From positions 45,822-109,821 of the forward strand of contig JAKQNR010000019.1 in NCBI GenBank assembly GCA_029565685.1: a DNA stretch of 64,000 nt, in the 5' to 3' direction. Source of the DNA: a bacterium. GTDB lineage: Bacteria; Zhuqueibacterota; Zhuqueibacteria; Residuimicrobiales; Residuimicrobiaceae. Shown in pieces: positions 1-9,485 of this stretch (within the stretch, counting starts at the first letter, position 1; every line of letters begins with the position of its first letter). Both the position numbers and the translations under genes were made by a program. The notes beneath the pieces were generated by a model. That model had not been told where the DNA came from. It saw only the letters and a program-made list of their open reading frames with translations, and ran no database searches.

Positions 1-1
1 G

Positions 2-1675
2 CCCCTGTTGTTTCTGGTGCAGCGTGCACTTGGCCTGCAGACTATGCAGGGCCTGATCGAATGGATCGACGCAGAGGACGGCGTTCGCATCCGCGAGATC
101 ATCAGCGAAGATGAAAAGAATCATTCCGATATTTTAGATGTTTTTTATTCAAGCCTGGCCGATTTTTACACCTTGAGCTCCCTGGACTTCCTGGCGGATT
201 GGCAGGAGGTTTTTGCCCCGGAACATCGTTCTGACCGGACGGCCGTGAGCCGGGGCTGGCTTCGGCTCTTGCTGGAGTATCTCAACGGAAAACGGATCCA
301 TTTCTCCACCGCTGTTCCGGCAGTTCCGCAGGTTCAGGTACTCAGCCTGGCTGACACACGCAATCAGACTTATGAACGGGTGATTCTGCTCAATCTGGTC
401 GAGGGTGTGCTGCCGTCCGCTCCGGTCACACCGTTTCTGTTCAACGACCATCAACGCAAAGAGCTGGGACTGACCACTCATGAGCAAGTGCGGATGCGTG
501 AAAAAAAGGCCTTTGCCGCGCTGATCTTCACCACACCGGAGGTACACCTCCTTGCGCGGAAAAACACGGAAAACAACGTGGAGGTCAGTTCCTTTATGGA
601 GGAGTTGGCGCTTCATTTCCACAGCCGGGAAATGCACATGACCCGGGTTGAAGAAGCGTGGCATCGCCGGGTCTACGCCGGTCTGCTGCCCGAGCAAGCC
701 ATGCAGGCGGCGCCTCCGTCCACCGCGCTGCCTCCGTCTTTCTTCACCTTACCCGTCGATCGCCGGCAGGACTTTGCCGACCGAACGATCGATCTCTCCT
801 TTTATGACTATTTCACCTGCAGGGAACAACCTTTTCTTTTCTGCATCCGGCATCTGCTGCACATCGAACCGCGTCCCAAGGAGTTTGACAATGACTTTTC
901 ACCCCCCTTTATCGGCAAAATCGCGCATGCGGTTATGAACTTGATCTGGCGGTTCTACCTCGAGGAGACGTTCGCGACCGCCGACCCGGACAAGTGGATG
1001 GGGCTTGCCGACGCCTATCTGGAGCGCGCCTTTCATCACTGGATGCGTGAAAAGCCGGAAAACCGTTACAAGATTCCACAGAATCACAGTCTGATCTATT
1101 TCAACGAGATCTACCGGCCCATCCTGATCAGCGGAATCCGTTCCTTTTTCAACTTTCTGGACGCCAGGCTGCATCTACCGATGAATCAAACTAAAATTTT
1201 TCCCGAAGGTGAGTTTTCCAGCTCTGCAGAAAAAGAAGGGGTGACGCTGACTACCTGGCAGGAAAGGGACGGAGAATGGCGGATCAAGATTAAAGGCCGC
1301 GCCGATCTGCGCCTGGAGACTGACGATCCACCGCGCCGCTATATCTTTGATTACAAAACCGGAAGCATCCACCGGGAACAGCTGCTGTTTTATGAACTGC
1401 TCTACTACCTGCTCCAGCATCCGGAGCTCGAAGATCAGATAACCTCGTACGGATACCATCTGGTACATCAAACGGCGCAAGAGTTCGTCCAGCTCTATCA
1501 GCGACGAGGATCGGCCGTCAACCGCCGTCAAGTTCGGCTGGAGTTCATCGCCTGGCTGCAGACTCATCTGTCCGTCATTCTCGCCGAAGGTTTCAAGGTC
1601 GGCTCCATTCACCGCAGTCAGCCGGAGTGGCATCCCGTCATCCGCACAGACCTCTATCAAAAGACGAAAGCATGA
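2..1675 (+). CDS. AddB/RecB-like PD-(D/E)XK nuclease subunit, 5' truncated
   Basis: The open frame enters from the left edge, so the N-terminal inactive-helicase part is missing and about 557 codons remain. Residues about 108-155 (counted from the TTG at 8) match the region of AddB-type proteins equivalent to helicase motifs V-VI (VLSLADTRNQTYERVILLNL, then EGVLPS and a leucine-rich FLFNDHQRKELGL). The C-terminal half carries a PD-(D/E)XK nuclease core: His about 307 in GKIAHAVM, Asp about 433 in GRADL, the DYK of IFDYKTG at about 448-450, and Gln about 458. No four-cysteine Fe-S arrangement like that of classical AddB is obvious. The stop overlaps the start of the next gene by ATGA, so the two subunits are translationally coupled. 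The role is inferred: double-strand-break end processing together with the downstream helicase-nuclease. Confidence 0.82.
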   Translation, partial: PLLFLVQRALGLQTMQGLIEWIDAEDGVRIREIISEDEKNHSDILDVFYSSLADFYTLSSLDFLADWQEVFAPEHRSDRTAVSRGWLRLLLEYLNGKRIHFSTAVPAVPQVQVLSLADTRNQTYERVILLNLVEGVLPSAPVTPFLFNDHQRKELGLTTHEQVRMREKKAFAALIFTTPEVHLLARKNTENNVEVSSFMEELALHFHSREMHMTRVEEAWHRRVYAGLLPEQAMQAAPPSTALPPSFFTLPVDRRQDFADRTIDLSFYDYFTCREQPFLFCIRHLLHIEPRPKEFDNDFSPPFIGKIAHAVMNLIWRFYLEETFATADPDKWMGLADAYLERAFHHWMREKPENRYKIPQNHSLIYFNEIYRPILISGIRSFFNFLDARLHLPMNQTKIFPEGEFSSSAEKEGVTLTTWQERDGEWRIKIKGRADLRLETDDPPRRYIFDYKTGSIHREQLLFYELLYYLLQHPELEDQITSYGYHLVHQTAQEFVQLYQRRGSAVNRRQVRLEFIAWLQTHLSVILAEGFKVGSIHRSQPEWHPVIRTDLYQKTKA

Positions 1676-4600
1676 TCAACAAAGTCATACGCGCCAGCGC
1701 CGGCACCGGAAAAACCTACCGGCTCTCCCTGGAATACATCTCCCTGTTGTTGCAGAATCGAGAAGCGGGGATTCATTTCAGCGAGATCCTGGTCATTACC
1801 TTTACCAAAAAAGCCACGGCCGAAATCCGCGATCGAATTTTTCACCATCTGCAGACCGTGGACGAGAATTCGGCCGACGCGGCCTCGCTGCGCCGCAATC
1901 TGGCTGAAATCGCGGGTTTCCCGTTGACCAAAGCGCACCTCCACTATCTGAAGCAGATTCACCAGGAGATGCTGACGGAAAAAAGCCGGGTGCAGATCAG
2001 CACTATCGATGCCTTTACCAATCAAATCTTTAAAACCGTGATCGCTCCCTCGGTGGGATTGACAGACTACACCATCGATCCTCAAGCGTATCAGGAGTAT
2101 TTAGACGAGCTCTATGCCTACATTCTGGGTCCGGATCATCTGCCGAAAATCCGCAGGTTGCTGGAACGTTCAGCCCATCGCAACATCAAGAGCTATGAAA
2201 AGTTGATCAAACAGATTCTCGACAAACGATGGATCTTTCCGTTCATCGCGGGGCGTCATTTGCCGGTGGATTCGGGCCTAGCCGAGAAATCACTGCAGCG
2301 ATTTCAGGCTCTTTTTTTACAAGTGCATGAACGGCTGACTCCCCTGCTGCGGGAAAAATGTCCTACGGGACCGCCGCATTCTTTGTTGAAAAAAGCGTTC
2401 TACGAAGCCATCGCCGAGACCGGCGCGCGGGATCTGCAGGCCTGGGACCGGCAGCTCAGAGAACGGATTGCGGATAGGACTTTTCTCAGCAAGCAGTCCG
2501 GACTTTTTCTCGCCGGGGACGCTTTCTGGAACGGCGTGCGCATTCTAAACGGCGCCCGCTATGCAGAATTGAAAACGGAGCTGGTCCAGGCCCTGCAAAC
2601 AGCCGGTTTGCATCTGGCCGAATATCTCTATCACACAGAATTCCTCCAAGAGCAGGAGGATCTGCAGGAGATCAGCCGCCTGCTGCTGACTAAATACGAC
2701 GAAATCCTCTTTCGGGAAAAACGATTCAACTACTCCGACGTGCTCTACCACACCTATCAGCATCTTCACGATCCTGGTTTATCGCTGATGCACGGCGATG
2801 AAGTCAGCAACACCTTTTATGAGATCTTGACGACGCGCATCCGTTTTCTGCTCATTGACGAGTTTCAGGACACCAGCATTCTGCAATTCAAGCTGCTGCT
2901 GCCGATCATCAAAGAGATCACCAGCGGCGAGGGGGTCAAGCCGTATGGCGGCATCATCGTCGTCGGCGACGAAAAGCAGTCCATCTACAGCTGGCGTGGT
3001 GGAGAACGGGATTTCATTCTGCGCATGCCGCAGTTGATCCCGGACCTGCAACAACTTCAGTTGACCACCTCCTATCGCCACAGCCCGACGGTCATGCGTT
3101 TCATCAATTCGGTTTTTTCCGACCCCGCGCTGACAGAGGAGCTCGAAAAACAAAAAATGCGCTGGCCCTATCAAGAATGCCGTACGGAACAGACCCGAGA
3201 GGGATCCGTCACCATTCTGCTGCACAACGAGGCGGACGGCGACGAACCCGCCTCATCGCTTTCCGCTGCCGAAGATTTTATCCACCGGCTGCTCAACCCG
3301 CTTCTGGAGCAGCGCTGCATTCATCCCGGCCGCACCGCGGTCCTGGCCCGGTTTAACCGCGATCTCGATAAATTAGCCCGCTGCCTGGACGACCAGGGCA
3401 TCGATTATGTGCTGAACAGCTCCCGTTCTATCTTTGAACACCGAGCCATCAAGCCCTTGTTCTATCTCTTTGCATTTTTAGTGCGGCAAGATGTGGTGGA
3501 ACTGGCGAAATTTTTACGGTCAGACCTGGTTCGAATAGACGGACCGGCGCTCAAACAGGTGTTGCAATGCTATCAACGCCATGTACAGACGCCGGGGACG
3601 GCTGGTTCCTTTATTCAGGCTCTGCGCCAAGAGTGCAGCCATCTTCCCGGCGTGGCCGGTGTCGTGGATTTAGCGGAGTCCGGCGCAGCCTTTGATCTTT
3701 TCGACTATTGCCTGGCTGCTGTGACCGCTTGTAAAGTGCCCGCTGTCTTTCCTCTGGAAGCGGACTTGGTCAATATCAATTTCTTCTTGGAGCTGGTCGC
3801 AGGCTTTTCCCAGCGCCATCGCACCTATCCGGCCACGCTGCAGGGGTTGATCCGCTTCGCCGAAGAGCACCGTGAAGATGAAAATTATCAGCAGGCCGGA
3901 TTGGAGGAGATCGACGCGATCAATCTGCTGACCATTCACAAATCAAAGGGGTTGGAGTTCGATTCCGTGTTGCTATATTGGGAGGTGCAACCCCGTGCAC
4001 ACCAGGAAACGAACGCGCTGCACGATTATCTGGCGTATACGGATGATTACAGCACCGCCCGTGATTTTGCCCTGACCTACAACCTGGATCATCTCCTGCC
4101 GTATACCAGCCATGGAGAGCTGGCGGCCAGCGATCGCAATAAAAAAAACATCGAGGAGCTCAATACGCTCTATGTAGCCATGACCCGGGCCAAACAGAAC
4201 CTGTTCATTTACTGCAGCTATGAAAAAAAGGATGGACTGGAAGCCTATCTCCACAGCATGGACGATGCCAGCGAAGCGACGGCTTCAAAGCTGCTGTTCA
4301 AAACCATGATGAACAAAATGAAGCAGGAGCAGGGTTGGAAGGTCCTCGATGACCGGACCCATCAAGTTCAAATCGGCGTTGTCGCAGCGCCGAAAATCGA
4401 TCTTTCCGAAACCCGCAAGGACGATCCCCCCTTCTCGGCCGAAATCTGGGACCCGGAACGAAGGGGCCTGCTGCAGCGGGATCCCTTGAAATCCGAGCGC
4501 GAAGCCTACATCGACTTTAAAAGCATGTATATCAAAAAACGCAACCTCGATCGCGGCACGGTCGTTCATTACTACCTGTCGCAATTGGTCCGAGGCACGC

Positions 4601-4977
4601 AGGAGGAAAAAAGCCGAGCCCGCAGCGGGACCGTCAGCCGGTACGGATCTTTGCTTCCGCCGGCCGAAGTGTTGCGCTTGCTGGATCAGGTCGATCGCCA
4701 GCTGTCCGAACAACATGCCTATCTGTTTTTCGATCGTTGGAAGGTTTTTACGGAACGTACGATCTTCAGTCCGGAGGGCAAAGAGCTGCGCATCGACCGC
4801 CTGCTCGTGGATGATGAGGACCAACAGATCCTCATCGTTGATTTTAAAACAGGCGAGCAGTATGACGAGGGGCAGATGCATGCCTATGTAGAGGCCGTGG
4901 CAGCGCTGCCGGTGGTACAGCAGGGTCGGTACACTGTGCGCGGAGAATTCATCGAGATCAAATTGGAGCTGGAGTGA
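1672..4977 (+). CDS. AddA/RecB-like UvrD-family helicase-nuclease
   Basis: This is a 1,101-residue superfamily 1 helicase fused to a C-terminal nuclease. Helicase motifs are intact: Walker A ASAGTGKTY at about 8-16, Walker B LLIDEFQDTS near 395, VVGDEKQSIYSWRGGE near 430, TTSYRHSP near 465, LLTIHKSKGLEF near 755 and YVAMTRAKQNL near 835. The nuclease motif ILIVDFKTG sits near 1,056 with a following Q-x-x-x-Y (QMHAY). I chose the ATG at 1672 because it overlaps the upstream stop as ATGA; an in-frame TTG 15 codons earlier would lie inside the upstream gene. Family knowledge: these enzymes resect double-strand breaks for recombination and often degrade foreign DNA. Its 3' end overlaps the convergent membrane glycosyltransferase gene by 20 bases. 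Confidence 0.9.
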   Translation: MINKVIRASAGTGKTYRLSLEYISLLLQNREAGIHFSEILVITFTKKATAEIRDRIFHHLQTVDENSADAASLRRNLAEIAGFPLTKAHLHYLKQIHQEMLTEKSRVQISTIDAFTNQIFKTVIAPSVGLTDYTIDPQAYQEYLDELYAYILGPDHLPKIRRLLERSAHRNIKSYEKLIKQILDKRWIFPFIAGRHLPVDSGLAEKSLQRFQALFLQVHERLTPLLREKCPTGPPHSLLKKAFYEAIAETGARDLQAWDRQLRERIADRTFLSKQSGLFLAGDAFWNGVRILNGARYAELKTELVQALQTAGLHLAEYLYHTEFLQEQEDLQEISRLLLTKYDEILFREKRFNYSDVLYHTYQHLHDPGLSLMHGDEVSNTFYEILTTRIRFLLIDEFQDTSILQFKLLLPIIKEITSGEGVKPYGGIIVVGDEKQSIYSWRGGERDFILRMPQLIPDLQQLQLTTSYRHSPTVMRFINSVFSDPALTEELEKQKMRWPYQECRTEQTREGSVTILLHNEADGDEPASSLSAAEDFIHRLLNPLLEQRCIHPGRTAVLARFNRDLDKLARCLDDQGIDYVLNSSRSIFEHRAIKPLFYLFAFLVRQDVVELAKFLRSDLVRIDGPALKQVLQCYQRHVQTPGTAGSFIQALRQECSHLPGVAGVVDLAESGAAFDLFDYCLAAVTACKVPAVFPLEADLVNINFFLELVAGFSQRHRTYPATLQGLIRFAEEHREDENYQQAGLEEIDAINLLTIHKSKGLEFDSVLLYWEVQPRAHQETNALHDYLAYTDDYSTARDFALTYNLDHLLPYTSHGELAASDRNKKNIEELNTLYVAMTRAKQNLFIYCSYEKKDGLEAYLHSMDDASEATASKLLFKTMMNKMKQEQGWKVLDDRTHQVQIGVVAAPKIDLSETRKDDPPFSAEIWDPERRGLLQRDPLKSEREAYIDFKSMYIKKRNLDRGTVVHYYLSQLVRGTQEEKSRARSGTVSRYGSLLPPAEVLRLLDQVDRQLSEQHAYLFFDRWKVFTERTIFSPEGKELRIDRLLVDDEDQQILIVDFKTGEQYDEGQMHAYVEAVAALPVVQQGRYTVRGEFIEIKLELE

Positions 4978-6484
4978 CAGCCGCTATGGTCTCGTCCCAG
5001 CAGAGCAACACGCAGGCGCCGAAGCGGGCCCGCAGTTGCGGCGCCGCGGTAAAGCGTAATACATAGCCGTTGTGGTTCTTGAGCGGAATGTTGATCTCGA
5101 TTTTTTCTCCTTCCCGATAACGGTTCCAGACTAGATAATCCACCTTGCAGCTGTGCAAAAAGTCGTGCAGCCGCCCTTGCTGCAGCGCCCGTTGATAGTC
5201 CCAGCTGTTGACCAATCCGTCGCCGTTTATTACGGTTCTTTCGGAAAAATAGCCGATCACGCCGGACCCATCCACCTGAAAGATCCTTGTCTCAGGCGGA
5301 GTGTTGGTCTTGATCCACTGAGCCAGGGCCCAGCCATCCCGGCGGCCGCTCCAGGTGATCTTTTTATGCACGATGGCGACGGCAAGCACTGTCAGCAGCA
5401 CGATCATCAGCGCAGTGAACAGCGGCTGATGGAGAACAGGCCGTCGCTGCGACCATCGATCAAGCCAGACGCTCCAGAGCACAAACGAAAAGACCAACGG
5501 CAGCAAAAAATACCAGAAGCGAATCTCGCCCAGACCCCAAAAAACAAGAATCAGCAGATAGAGCAATATATAAACCGCCAGAGATGAGAGCACAAGTCGG
5601 AAGGAATCGTTTACAGCCCGGCCCCCTCTCCGTTTGAGCCAAATGGCCGCCGCAGCCGCGCTGATCAGACAGAAAAAGAACCGCGCCTTTAGGCTGATCC
5701 CTGCGGTCAACAGCCAGCGGGTGGCGAACACACCAGGCCAGCCGAATTTAATATAGCTGGAAACGGTGAACGGGGAAGAATAGAGCCACTGATTAGTGCA
5801 GGTGAACGCCAGAGCCGCAGCGAGCAGCGGGCCGAACAACCGCAAGCCGTCGGCAAGCCGAGCGGACGAGGCGCCAGCCAAGCGGCTTCGGCGAAAGAAT
5901 ATCGGCAGCAGAAGACAGAGCGGCAGCAGAACGGCATCCAGGCGGCAGAGGAAAACCAGCGCACTCAGCACGCCCAACGGCCAGAGCGGACTGGTGGGGG
6001 TACGCCACTGTTGTTGGACGCGTACCACCAGCCACCAGGCCAGGGGCAGCAGCAAACGCCCCTCGTTGCCGAAATCATATAGACCTAAAAAGATGAGGCA
6101 GAGCATCAGCACCGCCCAGCGGCCGGCCGCGCTGAGCCGGTTTTCTTTGCAAAAACGGTGCAGCAGCAGGAGAAAAACCAGAAATAGCAGGCCATCGCTC
6201 AGCCAAACCAAATACATACCCTGCACCGGCTGCAGCGTCGTCAGGCCGGCAAGAAGCAAAAGCCAAGCTAGATATAAAGGATGATAGCCGTTGGTGGGAT
6301 TCAGGCCGTCAAAGGTGGAGCCTTTTCCCAGGCTCAGATTTTGGGCGATCTTGAGATAAAAAAAAGAATCATCGGAGAAAAAATGGGAAAGTGTGGCCGA
6401 TGGCAGAAACCATCCTGCAGCCAGGAGCAGTCCAAAAAGCAACAGCGGCGTATAGGAGAAATATTTTCTCATCAGGACGGTCAT
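4958..6484 (-). CDS. GT-C family polytopic membrane glycosyltransferase-like protein
   Basis: About 508 residues, strongly hydrophobic with roughly ten membrane segments. The first loop after TM1 carries the acidic pair and signature typical of the dolichyl-phosphate-mannose/PMT-like GT-C superfamily: SDDSFFYLKIAQNL at about 37-50, followed by STFDGLNPTNGYHPLYLAWL. In this superfamily the loop Asp residues take part in catalysis with lipid-linked sugars. A soluble C-terminal tail of about 110 residues follows the last helix. I preferred the ATG at 6484 (or the nearby ATG at 6472) over the TTG at 6565, because the extra residues show no membrane or conserved character. The gene lies 88 bases after the coiled-coil membrane gene on the same strand. 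The sugar donor and acceptor cannot be predicted. Confidence 0.75.
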   Translation of the reverse strand: MTVLMRKYFSYTPLLLFGLLLAAGWFLPSATLSHFFSDDSFFYLKIAQNLSLGKGSTFDGLNPTNGYHPLYLAWLLLLAGLTTLQPVQGMYLVWLSDGLLFLVFLLLLHRFCKENRLSAAGRWAVLMLCLIFLGLYDFGNEGRLLLPLAWWLVVRVQQQWRTPTSPLWPLGVLSALVFLCRLDAVLLPLCLLLPIFFRRSRLAGASSARLADGLRLFGPLLAAALAFTCTNQWLYSSPFTVSSYIKFGWPGVFATRWLLTAGISLKARFFFCLISAAAAAIWLKRRGGRAVNDSFRLVLSSLAVYILLYLLILVFWGLGEIRFWYFLLPLVFSFVLWSVWLDRWSQRRPVLHQPLFTALMIVLLTVLAVAIVHKKITWSGRRDGWALAQWIKTNTPPETRIFQVDGSGVIGYFSERTVINGDGLVNSWDYQRALQQGRLHDFLHSCKVDYLVWNRYREGEKIEINIPLKNHNGYVLRFTAAPQLRARFGACVLLCWDETIAAVTPAPI

Positions 6485-6572
6485 GAAAGCCGTTCGCAAA
6501 AAATTTCCAGCCGTGGATAAAAAATGCGCAGGCGGCGCACAGACCAAGAGGCGCGATGAAAGCAACCACTGG

Positions 6573-7229
6573 TCAGCCGGCGGAGATCAATCGGTAACGG
6601 CTGCGAATCGCCTCTAGAGTCTGGTAGCCGAAATTGCCCAGCGCCTGAATGGTGGAGCCTTCCGGCATGTGGCTGTTGTAATCGTTCTGAAACGCCACCA
6701 GGCTTTCGTGGGTCTTTTTCATATCGCCGTCGATCTCGCCCTGATAGAAATTCACCTCCGCCAATACCGACTGAATCAGCGCATAGGCCTGCTTGCGGTC
6801 AGCACCAGGAAGAGTGGTGGAGATAAAGCTGCCGTAGCGGCTGATGAGAAACTCGAGTTTAAGCAGTTTATAGCTGAATTTGTTCTCCCACTCCTCCATT
6901 TCGTCGGATTGCGCTGCCAAACGCCTGATCTCAGCCAGTGCTGCGGTTTTGCTCTGCGTACTATCGATGACGCCGTTCAGCTCCACCAGGGGGACGGCAT
7001 TCTGCAATCGAGTCTGCAGGGATTCGATTTCCTTCTTGAGCGCGACTGAAGGCTGGGAGATCTGCACGCCCCAGAACGAAACGTCCGAGCCGCGGGCGAC
7101 CGCGAGCAGCAAAACCGCGGCCAGCAAGACCATGGCCAGCGCGATCACCCCACCCAACAATTTGGGAGTCAGTTTGGCGATGATCTCCTTCCAAAAATCC
7201 AAGCCGAATGCACTTTTGCCCTGCAGCAT
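6573..7229 (-). CDS. Single-pass membrane protein with coiled-coil ectodomain, unknown function
   Basis: 218 residues, not recognised. One strong transmembrane helix (about 21-47, rich in Leu, Ala and Val) follows a short N-terminal segment with net positive charge. The rest is hydrophilic and largely helical, with heptad-like stretches (SVALKKEIESLQTRLQ, then EEWENKFSYKLLKLEF), consistent with a coiled-coil domain. The start at 7229 is supported by a good ribosome-binding site (GGGGAGG about 4-5 bases upstream); the in-frame extension to 7301 has no such site. It precedes the GT-C gene on the same strand, so a common envelope-related role is possible but unproven. Confidence 0.6.
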   Translation of the reverse strand: MLQGKSAFGLDFWKEIIAKLTPKLLGGVIALAMVLLAAVLLLAVARGSDVSFWGVQISQPSVALKKEIESLQTRLQNAVPLVELNGVIDSTQSKTAALAEIRRLAAQSDEMEEWENKFSYKLLKLEFLISRYGSFISTTLPGADRKQAYALIQSVLAEVNFYQGEIDGDMKKTHESLVAFQNDYNSHMPEGSTIQALGNFGYQTLEAIRSRYRLISAG

Positions 7230-7334
7230 AAAACCTCCCCTCACAAAACGGCATAAACATGATTTAGTGCCGCATCGATCGTTTATATGGTTCATCCGCA
7301 AATGGGCCGCTGATCAACCGCAGGAATCGCCCAA

Positions 7335-7381
7335 AACGCCGAGTAGCACTAATCCAAAATTTTTTTCATTCCCTCGGCGTT
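7335..7381. repeat. 9-bp perfect inverted repeat between two minus-strand genes
   Basis: AACGCCGAG (7335-7343) and CTCGGCGTT (7373-7381) are perfect reverse complements separated by a 29-base AT-rich loop containing a run of eight T. The 246-base gap 7230-7475 holds no other feature I can support. The element may be a transcript-end stem-loop for the gene ending at 7476, but no T tract follows the stem on the minus strand, so it is recorded only as a repeat. Confidence 0.35.
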
Positions 7382-7475
7382 GCTTTGTGTTTTCTCCGCG
7401 ATTAAATAAGGCGCCCGAAGAAGGTAAAACGGCCGCCGGACGGGTTGTTTGAAAAGAATCCGCAAAGCCGGCGGA

Positions 7476-9362
7476 CTAGCGTTGACGCCGCTTGAACAGG
7501 CGATACAGTTCCAATTGATGTTTCAGAGTAATTTCGTTTTTCTTGTACAGCTGCTCGACCAGGTTCGGCCCAAGCAAAAAGATGTCCTCTTCCGCCGGCG
7601 TCGGCGCGGTCCACACCAACGTTTCTTTGGTCGACTCGAGCAGGCGGATGAGTTCCAAGGTGTTGTCCACATCATGACGGGTGATGTTTTGGATCTCCAT
7701 GAGCAGCTGGTCGCCGTCCATGGGATAATAATTGTCCTCTTTGGGAGGAGTGGCGTAATCCGCACGATCGAGTATGTCCTGGTACTGGATGGTATAGAGC
7801 GCATTGCGATAAAAGCAGGCCAGCACTTTGAGCCGCGTCTGCAGCAGAGCCAACTCTTTGGGCAGGCCGTTTTTGCGCAGCGTCTCAAGCTCATCGATGG
7901 CGGCTTGCAGATGACCGGCGGCCTGGGAGAAAAAATTGCCCGCGATCATAGAACCGGAAAAACCGTTGATGATCTCGAATCCTTGAATGTTCATCAGATC
8001 CGCCGCCTCTTCTTCCGAGTTGGCCTGGAACTGAAATTTACGATAATAATCTTTTTCCTCCGCCGTCAACTCCATCGGGAACGGCACCAACGGCCGGGTG
8101 ATCCAGCGCTGGTTCACCGTAGCCACGAGCATCAGCGGATCGCCGCTCATAGCGCGGATATTGTGCACAGCGCGGGATATTTTTTCCCACACGCTCATAA
8201 GCACATCCGCATATTCGACCCCGCCTTGCGCCAGCGCGACCTGATGGATGTTCTCCATCCTGCCGGCGACATCGGTTCTCGGATTTTTACGGAACTGCTC
8301 CAACAGGCCGACAAATTCCGGATAATCCAAATAATCGAAAGTAACCGTCAGGTTCGCCGAAGGATCCTTGCCCGCCTCCTGCAGCTGTTCGGCGATGCGA
8401 AAAACCTGCGGAATACCGGGAATGGGGCCCACCCCGTTGTCATAATACGGGTAGCCGATTAAACGGTTCGGCACCACGCTGTTGCGCGTTTTGTTGTTGA
8501 GCGATTGACCCTCCTGCAGCGCCGGGATCACCGAAGCGATCTCCGCCTGAGAGATGTATCCTGAGCCATAGTACATGGACACCTCAGCGGTCAATCCGGC
8601 CTCTTTGGCGCCCGCTTGAATCGTCGACATAAAACCGGTCACGCGGTCCGCATAGGAGCGCTGTTCACACCAGGCGGGTCCGTTCTGTCCGGGATAGAGG
8701 CTGACGCTCCAGCAGATGCCGCCGCCGGAATCATTCGTCAGCAGATTGAACCATTCAATAGGCGCGTGACGGCACAACTCGGCCACCGCTTTGCGGTACA
8801 TCTCAAGCACCTGGGGATTATCGATGCAGGGGGCATAGTAAGTGTGGCGCGCCCGGCGCGGATGTTCGCAGCGCGGTCCACGCCACTCGGGATGTGCCTG
8901 AAAAACCGCCTCCGGCAGCCAGGCCGGCTCTTTGCCGGTGTAGGCTGCTTTCAGGCCGAGTTCTTTGAGGATGGCGCAGCGCTGGGTCACCATTTGCAGG
9001 TTTTTGCGTGCATACTCGGCCGGCAGGTACTCTTTCAGTTCCGGCGGGACCACTACCTTAAAAATCGTTGAAAGCAGCATTCCCCAGTTCGGATAAGGAT
9101 CATTCCGGTCCAAATCCCATTGCCACATGCTCTTGGGCAGATCGCTTATGGACACATGGGTGGCGCCCAGGCGGGCGGCTTGCTGCGCAAAGGCACGAAA
9201 CTCTTCCAATGTATTGGTGGGACAGGTAAAGATGATTTTTCGTTTTTGGGTCATTCTTTCAGCTCCTTGTGAGTAAGGGTTCTCAGGGGCGGATACGCCG
9301 TTCTGCAGCGGCGGCAGAAAAAAGACGATCCATAGCAAAACACGCAGACATTTCAATCTCAT
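7476..9362 (-). CDS. Secreted protein, probable TIM-barrel glycosidase-like, unknown specificity
   Basis: 628 residues. The first 25 form a signal peptide (MRLKCLR, then a hydrophobic LLWIVFFLPPL, then a small-residue cut near GVSA). The mature protein begins with a beta-strand/helix pattern (KIIFTCPTNTLEEFRAFAQQAARLGATHVSIS, here described by its alternation) resembling alpha/beta-barrel sugar enzymes, and contains WFNLLTNDSGGGICWS, a plausible catalytic-face loop with acidic residues. I cannot assign a named family. An internal ATG at 9254 has a better ribosome-binding site (AAGGAG 8 bases upstream) and would give a cytoplasmic 592-residue form. The in-frame signal peptide makes 9362 my choice, but dual starts are possible. 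It is divergent from the symporter gene at 9486, sharing a 123-base intergenic region. Confidence 0.6.
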   Translation of the reverse strand: MRLKCLRVLLWIVFFLPPLQNGVSAPENPYSQGAERMTQKRKIIFTCPTNTLEEFRAFAQQAARLGATHVSISDLPKSMWQWDLDRNDPYPNWGMLLSTIFKVVVPPELKEYLPAEYARKNLQMVTQRCAILKELGLKAAYTGKEPAWLPEAVFQAHPEWRGPRCEHPRRARHTYYAPCIDNPQVLEMYRKAVAELCRHAPIEWFNLLTNDSGGGICWSVSLYPGQNGPAWCEQRSYADRVTGFMSTIQAGAKEAGLTAEVSMYYGSGYISQAEIASVIPALQEGQSLNNKTRNSVVPNRLIGYPYYDNGVGPIPGIPQVFRIAEQLQEAGKDPSANLTVTFDYLDYPEFVGLLEQFRKNPRTDVAGRMENIHQVALAQGGVEYADVLMSVWEKISRAVHNIRAMSGDPLMLVATVNQRWITRPLVPFPMELTAEEKDYYRKFQFQANSEEEAADLMNIQGFEIINGFSGSMIAGNFFSQAAGHLQAAIDELETLRKNGLPKELALLQTRLKVLACFYRNALYTIQYQDILDRADYATPPKEDNYYPMDGDQLLMEIQNITRHDVDNTLELIRLLESTKETLVWTAPTPAEEDIFLLGPNLVEQLYKKNEITLKHQLELYRLFKRRQR

Positions 9363-9485
9363 TCTCGACGAGGCTCCATAGTCATGAAATGAAATTGCTT
9401 TGGTTTTTCAAATAGAAGTTAATACATTTTACGATTAAATCAAGTGCAGGTTTGGCAGTCTCTCTGGGCAAAGGAAAAATGAGCC

